NCBI GenBank assembly: GCA_027489835.1
Contig: JAIXZF010000415.1
Location: forward strand, 1 to 11,738
Source of the DNA: Hyphomicrobiales bacterium
GTDB lineage: Bacteria > Pseudomonadota > Alphaproteobacteria > Rhizobiales > Beijerinckiaceae
Reading direction: 5' to 3'
DNA: 11,738 nt
Below the pieces are notes generated by a model. It did no database searches. It was not told the DNA's origin and was given only the letters and a program-made list of their open reading frames with translations. This document shows positions 5,181-11,738 of this stretch, one piece after another; position 1 is the stretch's first letter, and each line of letters starts with the position of its first letter. Made by a program: the position numbers and the translations under genes.

Positions 5181-6899
5181 ATGAATCTGGGCGTCTGGTG
5201 GTCCCGTCTCTCCCTCAGGATCAAGATGGCTGTGGGCGTCGCGTTGCTGATCGCCATGAGCGCGGCCGCGATCGCCTACTGGTCCGTCGCCATGATGAAC
5301 AACGGCCTCGTGGCCAGCATCGCCCAGTCGCAGGACACGGCGATGCGGATGGCCGTGCAGATGCTCCGCGCCTCGCAGCCGGGCGTCGAGGTCGTGACTG
5401 GCGCTGAAGGCGTCGAGCGCGTGCGGATGAACGCCCCGCCCGAGGCCCCCGACCATCAGATCGTCGACTCCGTGGCCCAGGTCTTCGGCGGCCAGGCAGT
5501 CCTGTATCGCTGGGATGTGAATGCCAGTGATTTCCAGCGCGTCAGCACCAGCGCGCGCCAGACCGATGAGGCGCGCGGCGTCGGCAGTTTCCTCGGCCGC
5601 GGCAGCCCCGCTTTCGCCAGCCTTCGGGCCGGCAAGCTGTATTCCGGCGAGATCATGGTGGGCAGCGTCGTGCAGGTCGCCCGCTTCGTTCCAGTGGTCA
5701 CGCCGGACGGGGCGGTTTCAGGTGCGGTGCATGTCGCCATGCCGCGTGATGCGCTGCTCGTCCTGTCGAGCGGGCTCGACCGGCCTATCATGCTGGGCTC
5801 CCTGGTGCTGGCCGCGCTGGGCGGCCTGCTGGGGATGGTGATGCTCAGCCACGGCCTGAAGCCGCTCGGCCCCATCGCCTCGGCGATCCAGGACATCGCC
5901 GCCGGCAAGCTGTCGGGCCACGTCGCCCATCGCGACCGCACCGACGCCTTCGGGTCGATGGCGGTGTCGGTCGAGGCGCTGCGCGTGGCGCTGATCGAGA
6001 AATCCATGATGTACGAGGAAGAGACCCGCAGCGCCGAGCTTCAGGTGCGCCGCTCCGAGCGGCTCGAGACGGCGGCGACCAACCTCAACGTCGCGGTCGA
6101 GGACTCGGTGGCCAGCGTGCTCGCGACCACGACCGTCCTGCGCCGCAGCGCCGAGCAGCTTCGGCAGGCGGCGGAAATGACCGCCTCCCAGCTCTCAGCC
6201 GCCAGCACCGCCTCCGCCGGCTCGGCCGACAGCGTGCGCATCGCCGCCGCCGCCGCCGAGGAGCTGAACTCCGTGATCGCCGACATCTCCCAGCAGATCT
6301 CGCAGGGTTCGAACGTCACCGCCGAGGCCGTGACGGCGATGGACACCACGCGCGAGCTGGTCGGCATCCTCGCCCATTCCAGCGCCCGCATCGGCGAGGT
6401 CGTCACGCTGATCACCTCCATCGCCGAGCAGACCAACCTGCTGGCGCTCAACGCCACCATCGAGGCCGCCCGCGCCGGCGAGGCCGGGCGCGGCTTCGCG
6501 GTGGTCGCGCAGGAGGTGAAGCAGCTCGCCAGCCAGACCGCCCGCGCGACCGACGAGATCCGTCGGCAGGTCGAGGAGATGCAGACCGCGACCCATCAGG
6601 CCGTCGGCGCCATCGGCGGCATCGGCGAGACCATCGCCATGATCGACAAGATCACCGTGTCGATCGCCGGCGCCGTGGAGCAGCAGGGCGCGGCCACGCA
6701 GGAGATTGCCCGCTCGATCACCGACGCGGCCAGCTCCAGCGCCGACGTCACCAGCGCGATCATGGCCGTGGACGAGGCCTCCAACAAGACGACCTTCGCC
6801 GCCGGCGATCTCGAATCCGCCGCCGACACCGTCATGCAGACGGCCGAGGTGCTGCGCGAGGCGGTCGGCCGCCACATCGCGAGCATCAAGGCCGCCTGA
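5181..6899 (+). CDS. methyl-accepting chemotaxis protein with periplasmic Cache-type sensor
   Basis: A 572-residue transmembrane chemoreceptor. Order: TM1 (about 15-34), periplasmic sensor (35-201), TM2 (about 202-222), HAMP (about 223-275), then a long helical signalling domain to the end. The sensor segment around VLYRWDV...RVSTSAR...GKLYSGE...PVVTPDGAVSGAVHVAMPRD (about 107-190) resembles single-Cache/Cache_3-type folds that bind small metabolites. The hairpin tip has EQTNLLALNATIEAARAGEA (416-435), the contact site for CheA and CheW. The C-terminus ends IKAA with no CheR/CheB-tethering pentapeptide. The ligand cannot be told from sequence. The start is set by the hydrophobic N-terminus; the ribosome site is only a weak A/G-rich run (5165-5172). 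No che operon adjoins, so it must signal through kinases encoded elsewhere. Confidence 0.95.
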   Translation: MNLGVWWSRLSLRIKMAVGVALLIAMSAAAIAYWSVAMMNNGLVASIAQSQDTAMRMAVQMLRASQPGVEVVTGAEGVERVRMNAPPEAPDHQIVDSVAQVFGGQAVLYRWDVNASDFQRVSTSARQTDEARGVGSFLGRGSPAFASLRAGKLYSGEIMVGSVVQVARFVPVVTPDGAVSGAVHVAMPRDALLVLSSGLDRPIMLGSLVLAALGGLLGMVMLSHGLKPLGPIASAIQDIAAGKLSGHVAHRDRTDAFGSMAVSVEALRVALIEKSMMYEEETRSAELQVRRSERLETAATNLNVAVEDSVASVLATTTVLRRSAEQLRQAAEMTASQLSAASTASAGSADSVRIAAAAAEELNSVIADISQQISQGSNVTAEAVTAMDTTRELVGILAHSSARIGEVVTLITSIAEQTNLLALNATIEAARAGEAGRGFAVVAQEVKQLASQTARATDEIRRQVEEMQTATHQAVGAIGGIGETIAMIDKITVSIAGAVEQQGAATQEIARSITDAASSSADVTSAIMAVDEASNKTTFAAGDLESAADTVMQTAEVLREAVGRHIASIKAA

Positions 6900-6918
6900 G
6901 CGCGGCGCCGCCGCAAGC

Positions 6919-6948
6919 TTGGCAGATCGCCGGCTTTGCTGCTATGAC
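6919..6948 (+). promoter_or_regulatory. candidate promoter for ileS-lspA
   Basis: TTGGCA (6919-6924) and TATGAC (6943-6948) are separated by 18 bases and resemble housekeeping -35/-10 elements of alphaproteobacteria. The expected transcription start is near 6955, giving a leader of about 215 bases before ileS. It is the best promoter-like pair in the 272-base spacer between the chemoreceptor gene and ileS. Confidence 0.38.
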
Positions 6949-6977
6949 CGCGCCATGCTGGCCAGAGTGCTTCCGCG

Positions 6978-7014
6978 CAGGGCGCGAATTACAAGCCCGG
7001 TCCCTCGCGCCCTG
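6978..7014 (+). other. 10-bp stem-loop downstream of MCP / in ileS leader
   Basis: cagggcgcga (6978-6987) and tcgcgccctg (7005-7014) form a perfect 10-bp stem with a 17-base loop. It is 78 bases after the chemoreceptor stop and, if the promoter above is right, within the ileS leader. No T-run follows, so a classical intrinsic terminator is unlikely; pausing, attenuation or mRNA 3'-end protection are alternatives. The rest of 7015-7171 holds only a 5-bp hairpin (7077-7090) and no gene I can support. Confidence 0.4.
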
Positions 7015-7171
7015 TGAAGGCGCCGAAGGGCCGGGATAGACACGCCTCAGCCCGATCTTGTCACCGCAGCGCCGATGGCCCATGAGGGCCCGATCGACGG
7101 CAGGGCCCGGAAAGCCGCATGGCTCCGGCTCGCCAGCTTCGATCCCGTGCGCCAAACCGTGAAGTAGCACC

Positions 7172-10100
7172 ATGTCCGACGCTCCGAACCTCAAGCCCTC
7201 GCGCCCGGGCTCCGGCAACCCCGCCATGGCCGAGCCGGCCTCGCGCGACTCTTCCCAGACGCTGTTCCTGCCGCAGACGGAGTTTCCGATGCGCGCCGGC
7301 CTGCCGCAGCGCGAGCCGGCCCTGCTGGAGCGCTGGGCGGCCACCAACCTCTACGGCCAGCTGCGCAAGGCCGCCAAGGGCCGCGACCGGTTCGTGCTGC
7401 ATGACGGCCCGCCCTACGCCAACGGCGACATCCATATCGGCCACGCGCTCAACAAGATCCTCAAGGACCTCGTCGTGCGCGGCGCTCAGATGGCGGGCTA
7501 TGACAGCAATTATGTGCCCGGCTGGGACTGCCACGGCCTGCCCATCGAGTGGAAGATCGAGGAGCAGTACCGCGCCAAGGGCAAGAACAAGGACGAGGTG
7601 CCGGTCGTCGAGTTCCGCAAGGAATGCCGCGCATTCGCCGAGCACTGGGTTGGCGTGCAGCGCGAGCAGTTCAAGCGCCTCGGCGTCGAGGGCGACTGGA
7701 ACAACCCCTACCTCACCATGACCTATCCGGCCGAGGCTCAGATCGCCCGCGAGCTGATGAAGTTCGCCATGAACGGCCTGCTCTACCGGGGCTCCAAGCC
7801 GGTGATGTGGAGCGTGGTCGAGCGCACGGCGCTGGCCGAGGCGGAGATCGAGTATCACGACTACCAGAGCGACATGGTCTGGGTGGCGTTTCCGGTGCGC
7901 GAAGCAGTGCTGCGATCCGCTCAGGGCGCGGCCGATCGCATGAGGTTTAGCGCAAGCTTAAACCAGCAGCTTGTCGGCGCCTCCATCCTCATCTGGACGA
8001 CCACCCCCTGGACCATCCCGGGCAACCGGGCGATCTCGTTCAACAACAAGATCGCCTATGGGCTTTATGAGGTCACGGCGGTCGAGCGCGATTTCGGTCC
8101 GCAGCCGGGCCAGCGCTACATCCTCGCCGACAAGCTGGCGGAAGCCGTGGCCGGACAGGCCAAGGTCACGCTCGAACGCCGCATGGACGTGCCGGCCGAC
8201 GCGCTGGCCGGGACGGTCTGCGCCCATCCGCTCGCGGCCAAGGGCTACGACTTCTCAGTCCCCCTCCTCGACGGCGACCATGTGACGGATGATGCCGGCA
8301 CCGGCTTCGTCCACACCGCGCCCGGCCATGGCCGCGAGGACTTCGACATCTGGATGCGCGCGGACACGCAGCAGATGCTCCGTGCCCACGGCATCGACAC
8401 GGCCATCCCCTACACGGTGGACGCCGACGGCACCTACACCAAGCAGGCCCCCGGCTTCGAGGGCCGTTCGGTCATCACCGACAAGGGCGAGAAGGGCGAC
8501 GCCAACGAGGCCGTCATCACGGCGCTGATCGAAGCGGGCAACCTCTTCGCGCGCGGCCGGCTCAAGCACCAGTATCCGCATTCCTGGCGCTCGAAGAAGC
8601 CGGTCATCTTCCGCAACACGCCGCAATGGTTCATCGCAATGGACAAGCCGTTCATGGACGGCAAGACGCTCCGTGACGCCTCGCTCGCCGGCATACGCGC
8701 CACGCAATGGGTGCCGGCCTCCGGCGAGAACCGCATCCGCGGCATGATCGAGGCCAAGCCCGATTGGGTCGTCTCGCGCCAACGCGCCTGGGGCGTGCCG
8801 ATCACCGTCTTCGTGGCCAGGCGCGACGTGCCCGCCAGGGGACTGCGCCAGGGCGACATCCTGCGCGACGAGGCTGTGAACGCCGCCATCGGCGAAGCCT
8901 TCGAGACGGATGGCGCCGATGCCTGGTTCGCCAGCGCCGACGGCGCGCGCTTCCTCGCGCCCCATGGCTACGACGCCGCCGATTTCGAGAAGGTCGACGA
9001 CGTGCTCGACGTCTGGTTCGATTCAGGCTCCACGCACGCCTATGTGCTGGAGGACGCCAGGCACTTCCCCGATCTCGCCGGCACGCGCCGCAAGGTCGAC
9101 GGCGGCCGCGACACGGTGATGTATCTCGAGGGCTCGGACCAGCATCGCGGCTGGTTCCACTCCTCCCTGATCGAGAGCTGCGGCACGCGTGGCCGGCCGC
9201 CCTTCGACGTGGTTCTCACCCATGGCTTCACCATGGACGAGAAGGGCCAGAAGATGTCGAAGTCGCTCGGCAACGTCGTGGCGCCGCTGAAGGTCATCCA
9301 GGAATCGGGCGCCGACATCCTGCGCCTCTGGGTCGCTTCCGTGGATTACTCGGACGACCAGCGCATCGGCCCGGAAATCCTCAAGACCATGCAGGAGACT
9401 TACCGCAAGCTGCGCAACACCATCCGGTGGATGCTCGGCACGCTCGCCCATGCCGAGTCCGGCGCGCCGATGCCCGAGATCACCGCCATGCCGGAGCTGG
9501 AGCGGCTGATGCTGCACCGCCTCGCCGAGCTCGACGGCGAGGTGAGGGCCGCCTACGCCGCCTATGACTACAAGCGCGTCATGGCGCTCCTGTCGCAGTT
9601 CATGACGGCGGACCTGTCGGCCTTCTACTTCGACGTGCGCAAGGACGCGCTCTATTGCGATCCTGCGTCGAGCCTGACGCGCCGCTCTGCGCTGGCCACG
9701 GTCGAGCAGCTCTTCCGCTGCATCACGGTTTGGCTCGCGCCCGTGCTCGTCTTCACGACGGAGGAAGCCTGGCTCGACCGCCACCCGCATCTGAAGGAAA
9801 CGGGCGGCTCGGTCCACCTCGAGACCTTCCCGATCCTGCCAGAAGCCTGGCGCGACGACGCGCTCGACGCGAAGTGGCAGAAGATCCGGAAGGTGAGGCG
9901 CGCCGTCACGGGTGCGCTGGAGCTGCAGCGTGCCGCCAAGACCATCGGCTCCTCGCTGGAGGCGAACCCCGTCGTCTGGCTGTCGCTGGACGCGGCCGAG
10001 GTCGCGGCGCTGCGCTCGGTGGACATGGCGGAGATCTGCATCACCTCGGGCCTGACGCTTCGGGACGGCCAGGGACCCGCCGATGCCTTCCGCCTCGACG

Positions 10101-10258
10101 AGGTCAAGGGCGTCGCCGTGGTGGTCGAGAGGGCTGGCGGCGTCAAATGCGCGCGCTCCTGGAAGTATTTCGACCCCGCGACCGCCGAGCCCGACTATCC
10201 GGACATCACGCCCCGCGACGCCCGCGCCATGCGCGAGCGGGACGGAAAGGCGGCCTGA
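7172..10258 (+). CDS. ileS: isoleucyl-tRNA synthetase
   Basis: A 1028-residue class I aminoacyl-tRNA synthetase that charges tRNA-Ile in the cytosol. The Rossmann domain carries HIGH at 88-91 (DIHIGHALNKILKD) and KMSKS at 694-698 (KGQKMSKSLGN); the editing domain includes IWTTTPWT near 274-281, and the anticodon-binding domain follows. The C-terminal zinc-site sequence is reduced to KCARSW (992-997) rather than KCxRCW, so a normal zinc site is not expected. The gene is longer than E. coli IleRS (938 residues), partly from a Ser/Pro-rich N-terminal extension (about 1-27) and an insertion at about 245-266 that contains a DNA palindrome. M19 is a possible later start; only a weak GAAG ribosome site precedes 7172. 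The stop overlaps the lspA start by one base, implying translational coupling. Confidence 0.97.
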   Translation: MSDAPNLKPSRPGSGNPAMAEPASRDSSQTLFLPQTEFPMRAGLPQREPALLERWAATNLYGQLRKAAKGRDRFVLHDGPPYANGDIHIGHALNKILKDLVVRGAQMAGYDSNYVPGWDCHGLPIEWKIEEQYRAKGKNKDEVPVVEFRKECRAFAEHWVGVQREQFKRLGVEGDWNNPYLTMTYPAEAQIARELMKFAMNGLLYRGSKPVMWSVVERTALAEAEIEYHDYQSDMVWVAFPVREAVLRSAQGAADRMRFSASLNQQLVGASILIWTTTPWTIPGNRAISFNNKIAYGLYEVTAVERDFGPQPGQRYILADKLAEAVAGQAKVTLERRMDVPADALAGTVCAHPLAAKGYDFSVPLLDGDHVTDDAGTGFVHTAPGHGREDFDIWMRADTQQMLRAHGIDTAIPYTVDADGTYTKQAPGFEGRSVITDKGEKGDANEAVITALIEAGNLFARGRLKHQYPHSWRSKKPVIFRNTPQWFIAMDKPFMDGKTLRDASLAGIRATQWVPASGENRIRGMIEAKPDWVVSRQRAWGVPITVFVARRDVPARGLRQGDILRDEAVNAAIGEAFETDGADAWFASADGARFLAPHGYDAADFEKVDDVLDVWFDSGSTHAYVLEDARHFPDLAGTRRKVDGGRDTVMYLEGSDQHRGWFHSSLIESCGTRGRPPFDVVLTHGFTMDEKGQKMSKSLGNVVAPLKVIQESGADILRLWVASVDYSDDQRIGPEILKTMQETYRKLRNTIRWMLGTLAHAESGAPMPEITAMPELERLMLHRLAELDGEVRAAYAAYDYKRVMALLSQFMTADLSAFYFDVRKDALYCDPASSLTRRSALATVEQLFRCITVWLAPVLVFTTEEAWLDRHPHLKETGGSVHLETFPILPEAWRDDALDAKWQKIRKVRRAVTGALELQRAAKTIGSSLEANPVVWLSLDAAEVAALRSVDMAEICITSGLTLRDGQGPADAFRLDEVKGVAVVVERAGGVKCARSWKYFDPATAEPDYPDITPRDARAMRERDGKAA
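7944..7964 (+). repeat. in-frame palindromic element inside ileS
   Basis: ggttta (7944-7949) and taaacc (7959-7964) are perfect arms. The centre adds two more pairs (gc/gc) around a GCAA loop, with one bulged T on the right side. It is AT-rich against its surroundings and uses codons that are unusual here (AGG, TTT, TTA). It encodes RFSASLN within a stretch absent from typical IleRS between FPV and the WTTTPWT motif. It looks like a small mobile palindromic repeat that kept the reading frame. Confidence 0.55.
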
Positions 10259-10740
10259 TGACGCCTGCGGCCCTCGGCGCGAGGACGGCCATCGCCGTCT
10301 TCGTCATCGACCAGCTCTCGAAGCTCTGGATCCTGTTCTGGGTCCGGCTCGAGGACACGGGGCCGTGGCCGCTGCTGCCATTCCTCGATTTCGTGATGGT
10401 CTGGAACAGGGGCATTTCCTACGGCCTGTTCCAGCAATCGAGTAGCTTTGGCCGCTGGGCGCTGGTCGTGCTTTCGCTCGCGGCCTCGGTGTGGCTGGCC
10501 TTCTGGCTCAGGCGCGCCCTGCGCCGCGTCGAGGCGTTGTCGCTCGGCCTCGTCATCGGCGGGGCGCTGGGCAACGTGGTCGACCGGATCGCCTACGGCG
10601 CGGTCGCGGACTTCGTGCATCTGCACTGGGGCGAATGGAGCTGGTACGTGTTCAACGTGGCCGACGCCGCCATTGTTGTCGGCGTGGCGGGTCTGTTGTA
10701 TGACAGCGTCCTCGGCGAGAGGCTGAAGCCGGCGCGATGA
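10258..10740 (+). CDS. lspA: lipoprotein signal peptidase (signal peptidase II)
   Basis: A 160-residue inner-membrane aspartyl protease that removes the signal peptide from diacylglyceryl-modified prolipoproteins. Four hydrophobic segments (about 8-26, 64-84, 93-107 and 131-148) fit the family. The conserved blocks are present: D18-Q near the end of TM1, WNRGISYGLF (49-58), GNVVDR with catalytic D109, and FNVAD with catalytic D136. Length is normal. The ATG overlaps the ileS stop by one base, and a GGAAAGG ribosome site (10243-10249) lies 8 bases upstream. The ileS-lspA pairing is widespread in bacteria. The stop overlaps a possible ATG of the next gene in an ATGA arrangement. Confidence 0.96.
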   Translation: MTPAALGARTAIAVFVIDQLSKLWILFWVRLEDTGPWPLLPFLDFVMVWNRGISYGLFQQSSSFGRWALVVLSLAASVWLAFWLRRALRRVEALSLGLVIGGALGNVVDRIAYGAVADFVHLHWGEWSWYVFNVADAAIVVGVAGLLYDSVLGERLKPAR

Positions 10741-10820
10741 AGCGCCGGGCCGGTCACGCCATGGGATCGCCGCAGTCTCGCGCCATTGGGGCAGGCATCT
10801 GGTCAGCAGGAACGATGACG

Positions 10821-11522
10821 ATGATCACCTCGCGCATTGCACGCATGGCCGCCGGCGCGGCCGTCGCCTCGGCCCTGATCGCCGCCAGCCCCGCCATGGC
10901 GCAGGACAGTGGCGCCAACAACTGGGGCTCCTTCCTCGGCATGCTCGGCCTCGGGCTTGGCGGCAGCGCCACTCCCGAGATCGATTACCGCGAGCGCCCG
11001 CCGCTGGTGGTGCCGCCGCGCTCGAGCCTGCCGAGCCCGCAGGAGCGCGAGGCCGCGCGCCAGCGCGCCAACTGGCCGAACGATCCGGACATGGCCCGCC
11101 GCCGTGCCGCCACCGAGGATGATGGCGAGATCTACCTGTTTTCGGAGCGCGCGCGCGTCCAGTCCGATCGCGGCGGCCGCATCCGCCTCAGCCCGGACGA
11201 GCTGGCCAGGGGCCGCACCGGCCCCGAAATCGTCACCGGCCCCGTCGGCGGCCAGCCTTCGATCCTCGACGACCGCACCAGCGGTTCGGCGATGGTCTAC
11301 GACCCGATGCGCCAGATGCGCGAATCCGATGCGCGCCGCGCCCAGGCCGCCGCTGATCTGCCGCTTGGCCAGGAAAGGCCGCGCCGCCTCCTGAGCGATC
11401 CGCCTCCCGGCTACCGCGCCCCCACCCAGCGCCTCGCCGCGCCCGCCGCCGAGCCGGTGATGACGCCCGGCGAGCGCGATTTCGGCGTGCAGGACTTCAC
11501 GCGCCGCAATGCCGGCCGCTGA
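10821..11522 (+). CDS. exported protein linked to lspA, BamF/DUF3035-like
   Basis: A 233-residue protein from this start, with a clear signal peptide: a short basic N-terminus, a hydrophobic core (10-24) and an AMA-QD cleavage site after residue 27. There is no lipobox cysteine. The mature part begins with a Gly-rich stretch (36-49), then YRERPPLVVPPRSSLPSP (56-73), which resembles the proline-rich core of the DUF3035/BamF family found beside lspA in alphaproteobacteria; the rest is Arg/Ala/Pro-rich and likely disordered. Function is inferred only: an envelope role, possibly in outer-membrane assembly. Three in-frame starts compete. 10737 overlaps lspA as ATGA but adds 28 residues before the signal peptide; 10815 is 3 bases from AGGA; 10821 is 9 bases from AGGA (10808-10811) and is preferred. 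Confidence 0.8.
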   Translation: MITSRIARMAAGAAVASALIAASPAMAQDSGANNWGSFLGMLGLGLGGSATPEIDYRERPPLVVPPRSSLPSPQEREAARQRANWPNDPDMARRRAATEDDGEIYLFSERARVQSDRGGRIRLSPDELARGRTGPEIVTGPVGGQPSILDDRTSGSAMVYDPMRQMRESDARRAQAAADLPLGQERPRRLLSDPPPGYRAPTQRLAAPAAEPVMTPGERDFGVQDFTRRNAGR

Positions 11523-11584
11523 AGCGGCGAGGGCAAGGACAGCAGGTTGAGGGGATCGAGATCGGGGCGCGTCGTCGGCGCAGG

Positions 11585-11613
11585 GTGACGCGGACACATC
11601 GCGTCATTATATG
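11585..11613 (+). promoter_or_regulatory. candidate promoter for the M16 peptidase gene
   Basis: GTGACG (11585-11590) and TATATG (11608-11613) are 17 bases apart, in an AT-richer patch of the 122-base spacer after the exported-protein gene. Each box matches consensus at only four of six positions. It could give the downstream peptidase its own transcript with a leader of about 25 bases. Confidence 0.27.
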
Positions 11614-11644
11614 TGGGCTTGACCCTGCTTTGTCGGTGCCCTCC

Positions 11645-11738
11645 ATGATCCTTTCAGACCACGCCGAACCCGGTTCCGCCCTTGCCGCAGGCACGGCCAA
11701 CGGCGTCGAGGCCTTCATGCTCGAGAACGGGCTGCAGG
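11645..11738 (+). CDS. M16 family zinc peptidase, N-terminal fragment
   Basis: The first 31 residues of a protein cut by the right edge. Residues 20-31 read GVEAFMLENGLQ, the characteristic N-terminal beta strand of M16 (pitrilysin/processing-peptidase-like) peptidases, whose HxxEH zinc motif would follow some 40 residues later, outside the window. In Hyphomicrobiales an M16 gene, often two in tandem, commonly follows lspA, which supports the call. No signal peptide is evident in the visible part. No ribosome site precedes the ATG; an in-frame GTG at 11636 is an alternative start. The assignment rests on one short motif and on gene order. Confidence 0.72.
   Translation, partial: MILSDHAEPGSALAAGTANGVEAFMLENGLQ

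Noticed and set aside
6900..7171. T-box leader for ileS
   Set aside because: T-box elements are typical of Gram-positive bacteria; no conserved T-box sequence or terminator is seen here.

Overview
The window is high-GC chromosomal DNA from an alphaproteobacterium, most likely of the order Hyphomicrobiales (Rhizobiales). This is inferred from the alphaproteobacterial style of IleRS, the gene order HAD hydrolase - ribF - ileS - lspA - M16 peptidase, a CheZ-type phosphatase beside a lone CheY, and a CtrA-like box upstream of cheY. I cannot name the genus from sequence alone.

Layout. 1-365 (minus): 5' part of an omega-amino acid/beta-alanine:pyruvate aminotransferase that runs off the left edge. 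366-610: divergent intergenic region with several inverted repeats. 611-2978 (plus): a membrane-anchored coiled-coil EAL protein resembling the flagellar regulator TipF, then a class IIA HAD hydrolase. 2996-3950 (minus): cheY then cheZ, convergent with the HAD gene. 4168-5088 (plus): ribF. 5181-6899 (plus): a methyl-accepting chemotaxis protein. 6900-7171: leader region with a candidate promoter and a 10-bp stem-loop. 7172-11522 (plus): tightly packed ileS - lspA - exported BamF/DUF3035-like protein. 11645 to the right edge (plus): start of an M16 zinc peptidase.

Two themes interleave. The housekeeping theme is flavin cofactor synthesis, isoleucyl-tRNA charging, lipoprotein signal-peptide removal and probable envelope proteins. 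The motility theme is a c-di-GMP receptor-like EAL protein, a CheY/CheZ signalling pair and a transmembrane chemoreceptor, without the rest of a che operon. All intact genes look functional; I saw no frameshift, insertion sequence, CRISPR array, tRNA or rRNA.

The strongest unexplained signal is a short AT-richer palindrome (7944-7964) lying in frame inside ileS. It encodes extra residues just before the conserved WTTTPWT editing-domain motif and looks like a small palindromic element captured by the gene. I saw no wholly new multi-gene system; the rest is ordinary core genome with some regulatory candidates.
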